60,051 nucleotides of DNA, taken from assembly GCF_002295065.1 (NCBI RefSeq), contig NZ_NSGG01000025.1, positions 1 to 60,051 on the forward strand, given 5' to 3'. Position numbers and translations under genes: made by a program. Below are positions 19,149-27,366 of this stretch, piece by piece; positions within the stretch are counted from its first letter, which is position 1, and each line of letters begins with the position of its first letter. The notes below the pieces were generated by a model. The model was not told the origin of the DNA, searched no databases, and worked only from the letters and a program-made list of their open reading frames with translations. The stretch is from Mesorhizobium sp. WSM3859. Its GTDB lineage: Bacteria; Pseudomonadota; Alphaproteobacteria; Rhizobiales; Rhizobiaceae.

Positions 19149-20161
19149 CCGAGACGTCCGAACCGCTGGTGTCGGCGCCTGTTTCCCCCGGCCGGGCGAA
19201 ATTCCTGCGCTTCCTGATCCGCGACGCCGGCGTGCTCCTGGCGCTGGTGCTGATCACCGTGTTCTTCTCGGCCACGGCGCCTTATTTCGCCACCCCCGAC
19301 AATGCGCTGAAGATCTTCGTGCAGATCGCCATCAACACGGTGCTGGCGGCCGGCATGACCTTCGTCATCCTGACCGGCGGCATCGACCTGTCGGTCGGCT
19401 CGGTGCTGGCGCTGTGCACCGTGGTCGGCGCCACCGTCATGATCGACGAAGACCTGTCGCCGACCGCGGCCATCACGCTGTCGCTTCTGGCCTGCATGGC
19501 GACGGGCGCGGTGTGCGGCTTCCTCAATGGCTGGATCTCGACGCGCTGGAAGATCCCCTCCTTCATCGTCACGCTCGGCATGCTCAACATGGCGGCGGGC
19601 GCCGCCCGCGTCGTCAGCGACAACTCGACCATCACCGGTCTGCCGCAGAGCTTCGTCGATTTCGGCAATCTGATCATCGGCGGCTTCCTGCCGTCGATCT
19701 TCCTGGTCGCGGTGCTGGTGATCGCCGCCGGCTGGTTCGTGCTGCGCTTCACCGTTTTTGGCCGCATGATCTTCGCCGTCGGCACCAATGATGAGGCGGT
19801 GCGGCTGTCGGGTCACAATCCGGATTTCTACAAGGTCGCCGCCTTCACAATCAGCGGGCTCACCGCCGGCATCGCGGCCATGGTCTATCTCTTGCGCCTC
19901 AACATCGGCAGCCCGATCGCCGGCGTCGGCTACGAGCTCAACGCCATTGCCGCCGTGATCATCGGCGGCACCAGCCTCAGCGGCGGCAAGGGCTCGATCA
20001 TCGGGACACTGGTTGGCGCCTGCATCCTGCAGGTCTTGAGCACCGGATTGCAGCTGCTCGGCGTCGGCGACAATTTCAAACCGATCGTGATTGGCCTTGT
20101 CATCGTGCTCGCCGTCATCCTAGACGCGTATCGGGAGAGGCTGTTGCGGAGGATCCGCTAG
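19145..20161 (+). CDS. Sugar ABC transporter permease (RbsC type)
   Basis: A 338-residue membrane protein of the RbsC/BPD_transp_2 family with about eight to ten helices. The conserved ILTGGIDLSVGSVLAL stretch and the cytoplasmic-loop pattern AVGTNDEAVRLSGHNPDFYK are present, as is GGTSLSGGKGSIIGTLVGA. It starts within the ATPase stop codon (ATGA) and is followed 21 bases later by the LacI regulator. Confidence 0.94.
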
Positions 20162-20182
20162 AGGGCACCAGGGGTAAGGGCC

Positions 20183-21181
20183 ATGACGACGATTGCCGAT
20201 GTCGCACGCTATGCGGGGGTGTCCGTCGCAACGGTCTCGCATGTGATGAACCGCACCCGCCATGTCGAGCCGGAAACGGCCGAGCGGGTGCGCGCCGCGA
20301 TCGCCGCGCTGCGCTACAGCCCGAACTCGGTGGCGCGGAGTCTCAGGCGCGGCGAGACCAAGACGATCGGCCTGCTGCTGCCCGACAATTCAAACCCCTT
20401 CTTCGCCAGCGTGGCGCGGCAGATCGAGGATGCCGGCTTCGTCTCCGGCTACACGGTGATCCTGTGCAACTCCGACGGCAACGCCGAAAAGGAAGAGCGC
20501 TATCTCTCGGTGCTGATGGCCAAGCAGATCGATGGGCTGATCTTTGCCGGCTCGTCCGACCATGCTCGGGTGTTCGCCCGCCTCCTGCCCAGCGTGCCGG
20601 CGGTGCTGCTCGACCGCGAGATCCAGTCGGTCAATGTCGATTCGGTGCTAGTCGACCACAACCATGGCGGCTATCTCGCCGGCCGGTATCTGGCCGGGCT
20701 CGGGCACCGGAAGATCGGCGTCATCGGCGGTCCGCGCGATTCCAGCTCCAGCCCGGCCCGCCTGCGCGGTTTCGTGCGGGCGCTTGGCGAAGCAGGCCTC
20801 GAGCTACCGCCGTCCTCGATCGTCGATTCCGACTATCATTTCGCCGGCGGCCGGCTGGCGATGGAACAGCTCATGGCCCAGGCGCCCGACATCACGGCGG
20901 TGTTCGCCTGCAACGACCTGATGGCGATGGGTGCGGTCACGGCGCTGCGGTCGCGCGGCTTGCGGGTTCCCGACGACATCTCGATGGTCGGCTTCGACGA
21001 CATCCCCTATGCCGTCACCACCTGGCCGCCGCTGACGACCATCGCTCAGCCGGTGGAAAAGATCGGCACGCGCGCGGTGAGCCTGCTGCTCGAGAGGCTG
21101 GGCGAGCCGGAAGCGCCCTCGCGCCGCGAGGTGCTGGCGCCGGTGCTGGTGGAGAGGGAAAGCTGCGCGGCGCGGCGGTAG
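20183..21181 (+). CDS. LacI family transcriptional repressor
   Basis: A 332-residue repressor with the LacI helix-turn-helix at the N-terminus (TIADVARYAGVSVATVSHVM, residues 3-22), the hinge SPNSVARSLRRG, and a periplasmic-binding-protein-like effector domain containing FACNDLMAMGAV and VGFDDIPYAVTTWPPLTT. It is the last gene of the ribose-type importer cluster. The palindrome at 16495-16520 is the likely target, with the imported sugar or a derivative as inducer. Confidence 0.93.
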   Translation: MTTIADVARYAGVSVATVSHVMNRTRHVEPETAERVRAAIAALRYSPNSVARSLRRGETKTIGLLLPDNSNPFFASVARQIEDAGFVSGYTVILCNSDGNAEKEERYLSVLMAKQIDGLIFAGSSDHARVFARLLPSVPAVLLDREIQSVNVDSVLVDHNHGGYLAGRYLAGLGHRKIGVIGGPRDSSSSPARLRGFVRALGEAGLELPPSSIVDSDYHFAGGRLAMEQLMAQAPDITAVFACNDLMAMGAVTALRSRGLRVPDDISMVGFDDIPYAVTTWPPLTTIAQPVEKIGTRAVSLLLERLGEPEAPSRREVLAPVLVERESCAARR

Positions 21182-21186
21182 TGCGT

Positions 21187-21339
21187 AATCTCCCCCCTTG
21201 AGGGGGAGATGTCGCCGAAGGCGACAGAGGGGGTCACTGCGCGTGAAGTGCCAACCTCCATCTGTAGAAGCAAGCCGAGCCCAGTCGGACCGACCCCTTC
21301 TGGCCTGCCGGCCATCTCCCCCTCAAGGGGGGTAGATTA
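21187..21339. repeat. Long inverted intergenic repeat (family B)
   Basis: Begins AATCTCCCCCCTTGAGGGGG and ends with the near-complement CCCCCTCAAGGGGGGTAGAT, with an inner GTCGCCGAAGGCGAC hairpin on the left side only. It separates the convergent LacI and ornithine cyclodeaminase genes and overlaps neither beyond a few bases. A half copy lies at 115-163. Confidence 0.75.
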
Positions 21340-21342
21340 CGC

Positions 21343-22401
21343 TTATGCCGCTGGCTGCATCGCGGCCCTCAGCAACATCCCGAACAGGTCGCGCGGCTCG
21401 TCGGGGTCGGCGAGCAGGTCGAGCTCCTCATAGAGGCCGGTGGCCTGGAGCTGGTCTCGGACATAGCGCAGCGCCGAAAAATCTTCGGTGGCGAAGCCGA
21501 CGGAATCGAACAGCGTGATCTGCTCCGGCGCCTTGCGGCCCGCAGCCTTGCCGGTCATCACCTGCCACAGCTCGGTCACCGGATGGTCGGCGTCGAGCTG
21601 CTGGATCTCGCCTTCGATGCGGGTCTGCGGCGGGAATTCGACGAAGATGTCGGAACGCAACAGGATGTCGCGGTGCAACTCCGTCTTGCCGGGGCAGTCG
21701 CCGCCGACGGCGTTGATGTGGACGCCGGAGCCGACCATGTTGTCGGTGAGGATCGTGGCGTACTGCTTGTCGGCCGTCACCGTGGTGATGATGTCGACGC
21801 CTTCTACCGCGTCCTGCCCGGTCGAGCAGATGGTGATATCAAAACCCTTGGCCGCCAGGTTGCGGGCGCATTTTTCCGAGGCCGAGCGATCGATGTCGTA
21901 GAGCCGCAGCCTGTCGATGCCGAGCAGCGCCTTGAAGGCGATGGCCTGGAACTCGGACTGCGCCCCGTTGCCGATGATGGCCATGGCGCGGGAGCCCTTG
22001 GGCGCCAGGTATTTTGCCGCCACGGCGGAGGTGGCGGCGGTGCGCAGCGCCGTCAAAATGGTCATTTCGGTGAGCAGCATCGGATAGCCGGAGCCGACAT
22101 CGGCGAGCACGCCGAAGGCGGTGACCGTCTGGCGACCCTCGCGCATGTTCTTCGGATGGCCGTTGACATATTTGAAGCCGTACATCTTACCGTCGCTGGT
22201 CGGCATCAGCTCGATCACGCCGTCATGGCTGTGTGAGGCGATACGCGGCGTCTTGTCGAACAGCTCCCAGCGGCGGAAATCCTCCTCGATATAGGCGGCG
22301 AGCTCGGTGAGGAAGCGCTCGACGCCGATGGCGAGCACCAGCTTCATCATGCGGTCGACGCTGACGAAGGGAACGATGGCGAGGCGCGAAGGCTGGGTCA
22401 T
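21343..22401 (-). CDS. ocd: Ornithine cyclodeaminase
   Basis: A 352-residue protein of the ornithine cyclodeaminase/mu-crystallin family, which turns L-ornithine into L-proline and ammonia with bound NAD. The Rossmann motif is MAIIGNGAQSEFQAIAF, and the catalytic region includes GVHINAVGGDCPGKTELHRDIL, where the conserved Asp is expected. It lies two bases behind the arginase gene, so the two are one operon: arginine to ornithine to proline. An Lrp regulator is divergent from the operon. Confidence 0.94.
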   Translation of the reverse strand: MTQPSRLAIVPFVSVDRMMKLVLAIGVERFLTELAAYIEEDFRRWELFDKTPRIASHSHDGVIELMPTSDGKMYGFKYVNGHPKNMREGRQTVTAFGVLADVGSGYPMLLTEMTILTALRTAATSAVAAKYLAPKGSRAMAIIGNGAQSEFQAIAFKALLGIDRLRLYDIDRSASEKCARNLAAKGFDITICSTGQDAVEGVDIITTVTADKQYATILTDNMVGSGVHINAVGGDCPGKTELHRDILLRSDIFVEFPPQTRIEGEIQQLDADHPVTELWQVMTGKAAGRKAPEQITLFDSVGFATEDFSALRYVRDQLQATGLYEELDLLADPDEPRDLFGMLLRAAMQPAA

Positions 22402-22403
22402 GA

Positions 22404-23336
22404 TCAGAGGCTTCCGGAATGGCTGCGGGTCGGGCGGTCCATGATGCGGCGCCCCATCAGGCTGGCGGTGAGGTCGACCATCAAGGTCGCAGTGCGGCCG
22501 CGCTCGTCGAGGAACGGATTGAGCTCGACCAGGTCGAGGCTGGAAACAAGGCAGCTGTCGGACAGCATCTCCATCACCAGATGCGCCTCGCGGAAGGTGG
22601 CGCCGCCGGGAACAGTGGTGCCGACGGCCGGCGCGATCGACGGGTCGAGGAAGTCGACGTCGAGGCTGACATGCAGCAGGCCGTCCTCCTGCTCGACGCG
22701 AGCCAGGAAAGCGCGCAGCAGCGGCGCGATGCCGTGCTCGTCGATGGCGCGCATGTCATGCACGGTGACGCCGGCTTCAGCGAGCGCGTGGCGCTCGGCC
22801 GGGTCGACGCTGCGCAGGCCGATGGCGCAGATGCGGGCCGGGTCCACGGCTTGCGGCAGATCCGGGAAATAGCCTTTGAAGCCGGCCTGGCCGCTGGCAT
22901 AGGCGAGCGGCACCCCGTGCAGATTGCCGCTGGTGGTGGTGTCGAGCGTGTGGAAATCCGGATGCGCGTCGAGCCACAGCACGAAAAGCGGCCGGCCGCG
23001 TTTGGCGGCGCGGCGCGCCACGCCGGACACCGTGCCGGCGGAGATCGAATGGTCGCCGCCGAGGAAGATCGGCATGGCGTCCCGCGAAGCGGCGTAGGCG
23101 GTTTCGGCGATGGCGGCGGTCCAGGCGGAAATCTCCGGCAGCGCCTTCAGCGCGAGGTTGCCGTGCACCACCGGGCGCGCCGCGGCCTTCTCGACCGCGC
23201 CCCAGTCCTCGACCTCATGGCCAAGCTCCGAAAGTACCGAGACGAGGCCTGCCGTGCGCAGCGCGCTCGGCCCCATCTCGCATCCCATCCTGCCCGCGCC
23301 GTCCTGTACCGGCGCGCCGACGATCCTGCAGCGCAT
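22404..23336 (-). CDS. rocF: Arginase
   Basis: A 310-residue arginase/agmatinase-family protein. The Mn-binding motifs are all present: GGDHSISAG, DAHPDFH, and SLDVDFLDPSIAPAVGT; SGNLHG matches the substrate-binding loop of true arginases. It hydrolyses L-arginine to ornithine and urea. It is the first gene of a two-gene operon with ornithine cyclodeaminase, and the pair recalls the arc/ocd genes known from Agrobacterium. Confidence 0.93.
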   Translation of the reverse strand: MRCRIVGAPVQDGAGRMGCEMGPSALRTAGLVSVLSELGHEVEDWGAVEKAAARPVVHGNLALKALPEISAWTAAIAETAYAASRDAMPIFLGGDHSISAGTVSGVARRAAKRGRPLFVLWLDAHPDFHTLDTTTSGNLHGVPLAYASGQAGFKGYFPDLPQAVDPARICAIGLRSVDPAERHALAEAGVTVHDMRAIDEHGIAPLLRAFLARVEQEDGLLHVSLDVDFLDPSIAPAVGTTVPGGATFREAHLVMEMLSDSCLVSSLDLVELNPFLDERGRTATLMVDLTASLMGRRIMDRPTRSHSGSL

Positions 23337-23420
23337 GATTTTTCAGCCCTTACGATTGGTTGGCTTGATTGGATCATCAAGCGCTGGCGGTTTGAACAGG
23401 CGAAATTGGCATTTCGAGAA

Positions 23421-23436
23421 GAATGATTTATCATTC
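23421..23436. promoter_or_regulatory. Palindrome GAATGAT-TT-ATCATTC, probable Lrp operator
   Basis: A perfect 7+2+7 inverted repeat in the 131-bp gap between the divergent arginase and Lrp genes. AT-rich palindromes of this length are typical Lrp/AsnC sites. Position and symmetry suggest it controls both directions. Confidence 0.55.
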
Positions 23437-23467
23437 CGCACAAGCATTTTGACCAAAATGGATAGTC

Positions 23468-23908
23468 ATGGACGCGCTCGACGAAAGACTGGTCACGCTG
23501 CTGCGGCACGATGCGCGGCGCAGCGTCTCCGACCTCGCCGTCGATCTCGGCGTCTCGCGCGCCACGGTCCGGGCGCGCATGGAGCGGCTGGAGAAATCCG
23601 GCGAGATCATCGGCTACACGGTGGTGCTGCGCGCCGACGCGGTCGATCAGAGGATACGCGGCGTAATGATGATCGAGATCGAGGGTCATGCCGCCGACCG
23701 CGTCATCCGGGCGCTCGGCGGCCTTCCGGAAGTTTCCACCATCCACACCACCAACGGCCGCTGGGACCTGGTGGTGGAGCTCGGCACCGCCTCGCTCACC
23801 GATTTCGACGCCGTGCTGCGGCGGATAAGGCTGATCCCCGGCATAACGGGGAGCGAGACCAGCCTTCTGCTGGCGACGCCGAGGACGACAAGGGCGCGGC
23901 TCGCTTAG
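23468..23908 (+). CDS. Lrp/AsnC family transcriptional regulator
   Basis: A 146-residue regulator: N-terminal winged helix-turn-helix (VSDLAVDLGVSRATVRARMERLE, about residues 19-41) and a C-terminal RAM domain with STIHTTNGRWDLVVELGT. It is divergent from arginase and ornithine cyclodeaminase and is most likely the arginine- or ornithine-responsive activator of that operon, as in other rhizobia. Confidence 0.92.
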   Translation: MDALDERLVTLLRHDARRSVSDLAVDLGVSRATVRARMERLEKSGEIIGYTVVLRADAVDQRIRGVMMIEIEGHAADRVIRALGGLPEVSTIHTTNGRWDLVVELGTASLTDFDAVLRRIRLIPGITGSETSLLLATPRTTRARLA

Positions 23909-24010
23909 CAGTTGCGCTTCAGCAGGCCTCAGAACATGCAGACAACAGAATAATCGAGTTGTTTTATTATTGGGATAACTTTACTCTGCCAGCATTATTC
24001 GGGGGTTACG

Positions 24011-24928
24011 ATGGCGATTTCGAAGTTGAACGCTGAAGTAAAATCTGAATCGCGGAGCAAGAAAAGTGCTAGCGTAGGAGGTCTCTTTCCGCGGCCCAAT
24101 GATGCAGTAGCATTGGTCTATGATATCTATGATAGCCGCGGCCGGCTCGTTCCCCGGCAGAAAGTTTATAAGACGGCCACTGAGAAGCGCCGCCGCGCGC
24201 TCGCCGAAAGGATTGGCAAGCAGGAAAAAATCCGGGTCACTTCTGACGGCGACTCTTGGGTAAATATACTGTGGCCTTTGTCAGCAGTAGCCGGTTACGA
24301 CCATACCTTCTTTGACATAATTGAGGCAGACCCTCGCTTCTACGCAACAGGAACGGCGTATCCCGGGGATACATTCCAGCAGGTTCGCACCGAAAAGGAC
24401 TATCGACAGAATGTGGCGTCGGAGTCTTTTCGCTATTTCGTCATGTCGGCGGGTGGCAATGACTTCATTGGGGGCGGGGCACTTTTCGACCTTCTTCGCT
24501 GGCGTGACGAAGGAGACGGCAATGATCCGACCACCCATCTCAATGTGTCATGGCTTCAGATGAGCCTGGAAACCTTGCGCTCGGGATATCAGGAAATTGC
24601 CGACGATGTCCGCCGAATCTCGCACGGCCGGACCGCCATGCTGGTCAATACGTACGACTATCCGATCCCTCGGGCGAACGGGATCTGGCTTGGAAAGCCG
24701 CTGGTGCGGCGAGGGTACAATTTGCAGACGGACAAAGTGCTTATCGCAAAAATCCTGAAGCACTTGATCGACTCCTTTCATGCCGTGCTCACTCAGGTCA
24801 GGCACATTACCATCGTTGATGTCCGGAACACCGTGAAGGCGGGCCAATGGACTGACGAACTCCACCCCAAGGGCAAGGGCGCCGAGGCCGTAGCGAAGAA
24901 ATTCAAGACCGCGATGGGAGTAAATTGA
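24011..24928 (+). CDS. SGNH/GDSL-type hydrolase
   Basis: A 305-residue protein with the blocks of an SGNH esterase: DGDSW at residues 79-83 (nucleophile Ser82), SAGGND at 146-151 (oxyanion Asn150), and DELHP near the C-terminus (Asp282 and His285 of the triad). The N-terminal 75 residues are basic and unlike a signal peptide, so the enzyme is probably cytoplasmic or exported by another route. It is preceded by an AT-rich promoter region (about 23945-24000) and GGGGG before the ATG. Base composition is clearly less GC-rich than in the arginase genes, suggesting transfer. The substrate is unknown. Confidence 0.75.
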   Translation: MAISKLNAEVKSESRSKKSASVGGLFPRPNDAVALVYDIYDSRGRLVPRQKVYKTATEKRRRALAERIGKQEKIRVTSDGDSWVNILWPLSAVAGYDHTFFDIIEADPRFYATGTAYPGDTFQQVRTEKDYRQNVASESFRYFVMSAGGNDFIGGGALFDLLRWRDEGDGNDPTTHLNVSWLQMSLETLRSGYQEIADDVRRISHGRTAMLVNTYDYPIPRANGIWLGKPLVRRGYNLQTDKVLIAKILKHLIDSFHAVLTQVRHITIVDVRNTVKAGQWTDELHPKGKGAEAVAKKFKTAMGVN

Positions 24929-25197
24929 GGTTAGTGGCCCTTGCAAAGAGCGTAGCCAAGCAAAGCAGCTAAGCGCCTTACCCCTCGGTTGCCAAGGTCG
25001 ACCGTCCAAAGTACCGAGTTGAGTCGCGGCTACGCAGCCCGAGGCCGTACGCTTTAACCTTATGATTTTACGTGTGTCTTTTTCCTGAAAGCGGGTTTCC
25101 CGCTTTCGAGAGCGTGAAGCCGAGACCCTCCTGCCCTGCTTGATAAGGCCGATCGCCTCGCATGACGCGCGGCGCTCCGCTCGCCGACCGGTGGCCT

Positions 25198-25569
25198 TCA
25201 GGCGACGCTGGCGAATGGAACCGACCAATAGCCGGTCGGCCTGATGATTCCAGCATTGGCCAGGCCGGCAAGCTCCTCGGCGTCGCTTCGCGCCAGCCCG
25301 ATCAGCAACAGGTCTTCCAGCTCCGCCGAGAGGTCAAAAACCAGGTCGCAGACAAGCCAGTCGTCGCAGGGGTCCTGCATCGCCGCGAATCTCGGTGGCG
25401 CCTTCGGCTGCAGCACCGAGAGAATTTCATTTGCCCGGCCGGCATGCCGCTCGGCCTCCTCGCGCGTCAACCCAAGCAGCAAAATATCCTGTATCCGTGC
25501 CGGACAGTCCGACAGCAGATCATATACCATCCATTGGCCGCACGGATCCTGTAAGGCGGTAAACCTCAT
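25198..25569 (-). CDS. Hypothetical protein built of two tandem repeats
   Basis: A 123-residue protein in which residues 5-49 and 63-107 are homologous copies: each opens ALQDPC or AMQDPC, continues with a W-V-DL stretch, then an LLLGL/LLIGLAR helix and an EAE-A-ANE helix. The period is 58 residues. No known family is recognised. The ATG at 25569 has GACGGA close by. It lies in the same direction as the YcaO gene, about 470 bases downstream of it. Confidence 0.65.
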   Translation of the reverse strand: MRFTALQDPCGQWMVYDLLSDCPARIQDILLLGLTREEAERHAGRANEILSVLQPKAPPRFAAMQDPCDDWLVCDLVFDLSAELEDLLLIGLARSDAEELAGLANAGIIRPTGYWSVPFASVA

Positions 25570-25928
25570 GTCCGTCTTTATTCTGGCTATGCCCCAACGT
25601 ATTCATTGCACGGGAATCATCCCGCGAAACTGCCCGGCTGAATTGTCTCCAGCACTTTCACCAAAACATATAGTTGTGGGCCGCCCGGCAAAAGAGGCCC
25701 TGCAGTCCCTTGGCCATACGACTCAAGTCCGAGGTGGCGCTGACACTGTGTCGGTGGCGAACGCTACCTGAAAGTCATCGGGCAGCCATGTGCCCGATGC
25801 TGGCGGGACATAGATGTCGGAACGCGGATTGAAGCCTCTCCGGGGCGTTCACGCATATGTCTTTGTTTTCACGCAGTTCCGGACGGCGCCTTCGGCTCAC
25901 CTCGCAAACCCGGTGGACCAATCACTCA
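25570..25928. other. Gap with hairpin and possible gene remnant
   Basis: The gap holds a perfect hairpin, CATCGGGCA / TGCCCGATG (25776-25784 with 25791-25799), without a U-run. On the minus strand 25723-25848 is an open frame of 41 codons lacking a start; it encodes protein-like sequence (SDIYVPPASGTWLPDDFQVA) and may be a decayed gene. A family F core lies near 25870. No complete gene is seen. Confidence 0.4.
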
Positions 25929-26033
25929 TTAAAACCCGAACGCGCGGGGGAGCAAATGGCTAACGACCAGCAAGAAACGACCGACGAACCATGACGCTGC
26001 CCAAAACAGGGCGACGTGAAGGCCCTCGAACAT
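25929..26033 (-). CDS. Putative 34-residue hydrophobic peptide downstream of YcaO
   Basis: An ATG six bases after the YcaO stop opens a 34-codon frame whose product is one hydrophobic helix rich in aromatic residues (VALFWAASWFVGRFLLVVSH) with a basic, proline-containing tail. There is no clear ribosome site, so expression would depend on coupling to YcaO. It could be a small membrane peptide, a precursor peptide or chance. It has no Cys, and only three Ser in total would be candidates for YcaO-type cyclisation. Confidence 0.3.
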   Translation of the reverse strand: MFEGLHVALFWAASWFVGRFLLVVSHLLPRAFGF

Positions 26034-26039
26034 GCAATA

Positions 26040-27293
26040 CTAAACCAAAAGCAGCGGCTGGTCCGCGGGCGAACTGGGGTCGAAGCTTAGATCGCGGGCA
26101 TCGGGAGCAAGGAGTCGTACGCGTCCGAAACGTGGTTTGTAGTGACAGAGCCGGGTAGATACGGCGCGAAACACGGGAATGCCGATTTCCGCGCGGGTCA
26201 TTTCGGCAAACCACAAATCGATTCCTCTCCGCGCCAAGGCGTCGAGCACGTCCGACAGGTCACGTTCAACCGCGCGATGAGGAAGACTTGGCGCGACGTG
26301 CTGGATCGAAGCCATATCCAGCGGCCGGGTTTTCATCGAGGCTTTCTCTCGCCATCGCGACCAAGTGCCAGCCTTGTCGCCAAGCACTCGTGAAGCCCTG
26401 AGCGAAATCTCCATTTGAAGCATCTCGGTCAAAGCGGCTGTCGCGGCGGACTGCAGGCTTTTGCCCGCAGCAAAGCCTATCGAGACGTCTCTGCCGTCCG
26501 GTTCCGCAGAAGCAGCGGCAATCACTGGGACGTCGATGTCCGAGGTGATGTCGAAGAGCCGGGTTCGACGCTCGCGATCCCACACCCAGTCAACAAGCGC
26601 GTCGATGCCCGAGAGACAGGACGGGTCGATTGTTCGGCGCTGCCTTCTTCCATACCACCACCGACCCGTCGCATCCCTCTCGACCAGCTCCAACATGGCG
26701 GCCAGTTTTGCCGCATCCGCACTAGGTCCTGCAGCGCACCCGCTGCTATCGCCGATGGCGACCGCGCCCTCGTCGCCAGCCTCTTTGCGTCCTATGAAAG
26801 CAAAGTCTGCCGGTATGAAAGCCCCATCCCTCCCAAATGCATCCTCAACCCTAAGCCAATCCAGCACCGCAGATTGATGCCTGATCGGCGGCCGCCAGTC
26901 GAAGCCAATGTTTTCCCTGTTCCACACAGCGCGGGCGGCGATTTGATCGGGACTGAAGCCGTTCAGGCTTTCAGGGGCGATTGCCGCCGATCCGATCTCG
27001 TCCACCGTTGCGGTGATCAGCGGTTCGTCGCCCCACGAGCAGCAACTGAAGAGTTCTGCTGCTTCGCCAAGGCAACTCGCCCGGCAATCGTCGATGCTCA
27101 ATCCTCGGCCGCTCGCCAGCCTTCCCGTTTCGGGCATTGCTGCGCGCGGCGCTGCTGGCATTTGCAACAGAGCAATCCTGGGCATTGCGATAGCGAAATG
27201 AGCCGGAACATCCGTCACAGGCAGGTCGATTACGTCGAACAACTCGCCGACCCTGGCGAGCTCGCTGGAGCCGTCAATGAAAGCATTTGCCAT
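26040..27293 (-). CDS. YcaO-domain protein (ATP-dependent backbone-modifying family)
   Basis: With the start at 27293 the product has 417 residues; an in-frame ATG at 27344 is possible and neither has a clear ribosome site. The YcaO ATP/Mg sites are visible: S-C-L-G-E-A-A-E at residues 73-80, ELVERD at 202-207, and TEMLQ at 289-293, with the glycine-rich GCAAGPSADAAK and GFAAGKSLQSA ahead of the last two. YcaO enzymes phosphorylate peptide backbones to make azolines, thioamides or amidines. The C-terminus (SSPADQPLLLV) lacks the PxPxP motif of azoline cyclodehydratases. No E1-like, TfuA or dehydrogenase partner is in the window. It is divergent from the cyclase/BTAD/TPR gene, with a 73-bp gap. 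Confidence 0.8.
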   Translation of the reverse strand: MANAFIDGSSELARVGELFDVIDLPVTDVPAHFAIAMPRIALLQMPAAPRAAMPETGRLASGRGLSIDDCRASCLGEAAELFSCCSWGDEPLITATVDEIGSAAIAPESLNGFSPDQIAARAVWNRENIGFDWRPPIRHQSAVLDWLRVEDAFGRDGAFIPADFAFIGRKEAGDEGAVAIGDSSGCAAGPSADAAKLAAMLELVERDATGRWWYGRRQRRTIDPSCLSGIDALVDWVWDRERRTRLFDITSDIDVPVIAAASAEPDGRDVSIGFAAGKSLQSAATAALTEMLQMEISLRASRVLGDKAGTWSRWREKASMKTRPLDMASIQHVAPSLPHRAVERDLSDVLDALARRGIDLWFAEMTRAEIGIPVFRAVSTRLCHYKPRFGRVRLLAPDARDLSFDPSSPADQPLLLV

Positions 27294-27366
27294 CGCTTCG
27301 CTGTACCGTCGACTAAGCGCGCATTGGGGAGCAGAATAACACATTCGACGGGCATGGGCGGCGACT

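Noticed and set aside
24929..25197. Search for a precursor peptide or att site in the gap behind the SGNH hydrolase
   Set aside because: Only a degenerate family F segment (25061-25110) is seen; no frame with a ribosome site and no copy of the tRNA-Gly end.
25956..25994. 12-codon plus-strand frame with a strong GGGGGAG ribosome site (MANDQQETTDEP)
   Set aside because: Tempting as a leader peptide, but it stops after 12 codons and a continuing frame would only be antisense to the YcaO end; kept as unproven.
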